Below are positions 32,534-33,887 of a stretch of 33,887 nucleotides of DNA, piece after piece. Under the pieces are notes generated by a model. That model saw nothing but the letters and a program-made list of their open reading frames with translations, was not told where the DNA came from and did not search any database. The stretch is taken from contig JAHIOQ010000014.1 in assembly GCA_018895275.1 (NCBI GenBank), forward strand, positions 1 through 33,887, written 5' to 3'. This DNA is from Candidatus Omnitrophota bacterium (lineage in GTDB: Bacteria > Omnitrophota > Gorgyraeia > B26-G9). The position numbers and the translations under genes were made by a program. Each line of letters starts with the position of its first letter. Position 1 is the stretch's first letter.

Positions 32534-33343
32534 ATGGCAATGGATACAATGAGATTATATCTTAAAGATATAAAGAATATACCTCTGTTAACACCGGAAG
32601 AAGAATTAAAAATCGCCAAAAGGGCGAAACGCGGCGACCAGGCGGCGCGCAAGATGATGATTCGTTCCAACTTAAGGCTGGTGGTCAACATCGCGAAAAA
32701 ATACAGCTTCCTCGGAGTGCCGATATCCGATTTAATCGAAGAGGGTAATATGGGGTTAATGCGTTCCGTACAGAAGTTTGAACCGAAAAAAGGATATCGG
32801 TTCAGCACCTACGCGGCATGGTGGATACGGCAGTATATTACGCGGGCGATTGCCAATCAAAGCAAGACGATTCGTGTTCCGGTTTATCTGACGGAAACAA
32901 TTACAAAATGGAAACGGCTTACGGAACGTTTGACGCATCAGATCGGGAGGATGCCAACCTTAAAGGAGCTTGCGAAAAAGATGCGGATTTCCTTGAAAAA
33001 GGCGCGTAGTTTGAACGAAATAGTGACAAGGACAACTTCCCTGCATAAGCCTATCGGCGAGGATTCCACCGGTGAGTTTATGGATCTCATCGAGGATGAG
33101 AGAGTAGTTTCTCCGTTTGAGGAATTAAGCCGGCTTTTGCGGCAGGAGAAGATTGCCGAGCTGCTGGAAAAGATGTCCGTGCGGGAGAAAGAGATTCTCA
33201 TCCTGCGCTACGGCCTGGACGACGGCACGTTTCGAACCCTTGAGGAAACGGCAAAGAATTTTAAGATCAGCCGGGAAAGGGTCAGGCAGATCGAAAATAA
33301 TGCTCTGAAAAAATTAAGGACATATATGAAGGAGGCGGATTAA
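32534..33343 (+). CDS. rpoD: RNA polymerase sigma factor, RpoD/SigA family
   Basis: 269 residues covering regions 1.2 to 4.2 but no region 1.1. [21 protein letters not shown] is region 1.2. [12 protein letters not shown] and [19 protein letters not shown] are 2.1-2.2. [20 protein letters not shown] is 2.3-2.4, with the WW pair that melts the -10 element. RTIRVPVYL-like and [10 protein letters not shown] mark region 3. The region 4.2 helix-turn-helix is [20 protein letters not shown]. It may be the primary sigma of this organism or a group 2 paralogue; the consensus -35/-10 promoters found in the window fit either. It is followed by apt with a one-base overlap. Confidence 0.9.
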   Translation: MAMDTMRLYLKDIKNIPLLTPEEELKIAKRAKRGDQAARKMMIRSNLRLVVNIAKKYSFLGVPISDLIEEGNMGLMRSVQKFEPKKGYRFSTYAAWWIRQYITRAIANQSKTIRVPVYLTETITKWKRLTERLTHQIGRMPTLKELAKKMRISLKKARSLNEIVTRTTSLHKPIGEDSTGEFMDLIEDERVVSPFEELSRLLRQEKIAELLEKMSVREKEILILRYGLDDGTFRTLEETAKNFKISRERVRQIENNALKKLRTYMKEAD

Positions 33344-33867
33344 TGAAAAAAGCAAATATGCTCTCCAGTATAATTCGTGATGTCCCTGATTTTCCCAAAA
33401 AAGGGATCATTTTCAAGGATATTACGACGCTTTTACAGGATGCGGATAGCTTTAAAACCGCAATTGACGCGTTGTATGGGCAGTATAAAAAAGCGAGGAT
33501 TGACAGTGTAGTCTGCGTTGAGGCGCGGGGCTTTATAATCGGAGCGGCATTGGCCTATAAATTAAACACCGGCCTTGTGCTCGTGCGGAAAAAGGGAAAG
33601 CTTCCGTATAAGACCTACAGCATTACCTACGCGCTTGAATACGGTACGGATACGCTCCAGATACATCAGGATGCGATAAACAAAAACAGCCGTGTTTTGA
33701 TTATTGACGATGTCCTGGCAACCGGCGGCACGATTGCCGCGGTAAGCCGTCTATTGAAAAAGTGCAAGGCGAATATCTGCGGTATCGGGTTTTTGATTGA
33801 GTTGACGTTTCTTAACGGCCGAAAAAAACTGAAAGGCTATCCGGTGACGTCGATAATCAAGTATTAA
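33343..33867 (+). CDS. apt: Adenine phosphoribosyltransferase
   Basis: 174 residues, purine salvage: adenine + PRPP to AMP. It opens with the family pattern [21 protein letters not shown]. The 5-phosphate/PRPP loop is [13 protein letters not shown] (118-130), and [13 protein letters not shown] is typical. AAGGAGG (33329-33335) precedes the ATG, which overlaps the sigma-factor stop as TAATG. The length is normal and the stop lies just inside the window. Confidence 0.96.
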   Translation: MKKANMLSSIIRDVPDFPKKGIIFKDITTLLQDADSFKTAIDALYGQYKKARIDSVVCVEARGFIIGAALAYKLNTGLVLVRKKGKLPYKTYSITYALEYGTDTLQIHQDAINKNSRVLIIDDVLATGGTIAAVSRLLKKCKANICGIGFLIELTFLNGRKKLKGYPVTSIIKY

Positions 33868-33887
33868 ACAAAAAATGGTTTTGTTTA
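33865..33887. terminator. AT-rich palindrome at the window edge
   Basis: TAAACAAAA (33865-33873) pairs with TTTTGTTTA (33879-33887) and includes the apt stop codon. The window ends at the arm, so a T tract or longer stem cannot be judged. It may be part of a terminator. Confidence 0.3.

Noticed and set aside
1-33887. tRNA, rRNA or tmRNA genes and replication origin
   Set aside because: I saw no cloverleaf-like or rRNA-like sequence and no DnaA-box cluster in any intergenic region.

Overview
This window has two parts: about 6.6 kb of accessory DNA, then about 27 kb of densely packed housekeeping genes, all on the + strand. The housekeeping genes include CIRCE-controlled groESL, dimeric-type GlyRS, a GuaB3-type IMP dehydrogenase homologue, pyruvate phosphate dikinase, a PilT ATPase and a LysM lipoprotein. 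This points to a Gram-negative, probably anaerobic bacterium. The gene mixture and lipoprotein style resemble Candidatus Omnitrophota (OP3). That placement is inferred from recalled gene content; no marker phylogeny was possible.

Accessory region (1-6650). It is AT-rich and mosaic. It opens with the C-terminal part of a type III restriction-modification Mod methyltransferase. A small membrane-protein-like gene follows and is cut off by a repeat. Next is a lone integron gene cassette (1765-2505) with a textbook attC site, inserted behind a resident promoter. Then come a Panacea-domain antitoxin without an obvious partner, a VapBC toxin-antitoxin pair, and a truncated REP-associated (Y1/HUH) transposase with a REP-like palindrome inside it. 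Last is a NYN-domain nuclease gene preceded by its own promoter and a compact two-hairpin RNA. The NYN unit is bracketed by two 96-bp, 97% identical, terminator-shaped palindromic repeats. No res gene, integron integrase or complete transposase is visible. The region looks like a landing zone for defence and toxin-antitoxin cassettes.

Housekeeping region (6715-33867). Group 1 is lysC (apparently leaderless, with an internal start for a beta subunit), cimA, valS, nadC, pilT, uvrB, birA and coaX. Most of these genes overlap or nearly touch. Group 2 is groES-groEL with a CIRCE operator, ended by a 24-bp perfect hairpin. Group 3 is guaB3-aspS from a near-consensus promoter. Group 4 starts at a consensus promoter overlapping the aspS stop codon. 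It contains a LysM lipoprotein, phoH, an HD-domain membrane phosphohydrolase, ybeY, a dgkA-PAP2 fusion, recO, glyQS, ppdK, a primary-type sigma factor and apt. The run phoH / 7TM-HD / ybeY / dgkA / recO / glyS is a familiar bacterial neighbourhood linking RNA maturation, membrane lipid recycling and DNA repair.

The most notable observations are the integron cassette, whose R'' and R' boxes show how it was inserted, and the NYN nuclease plus two-hairpin RNA unit between near-identical palindromic repeats.
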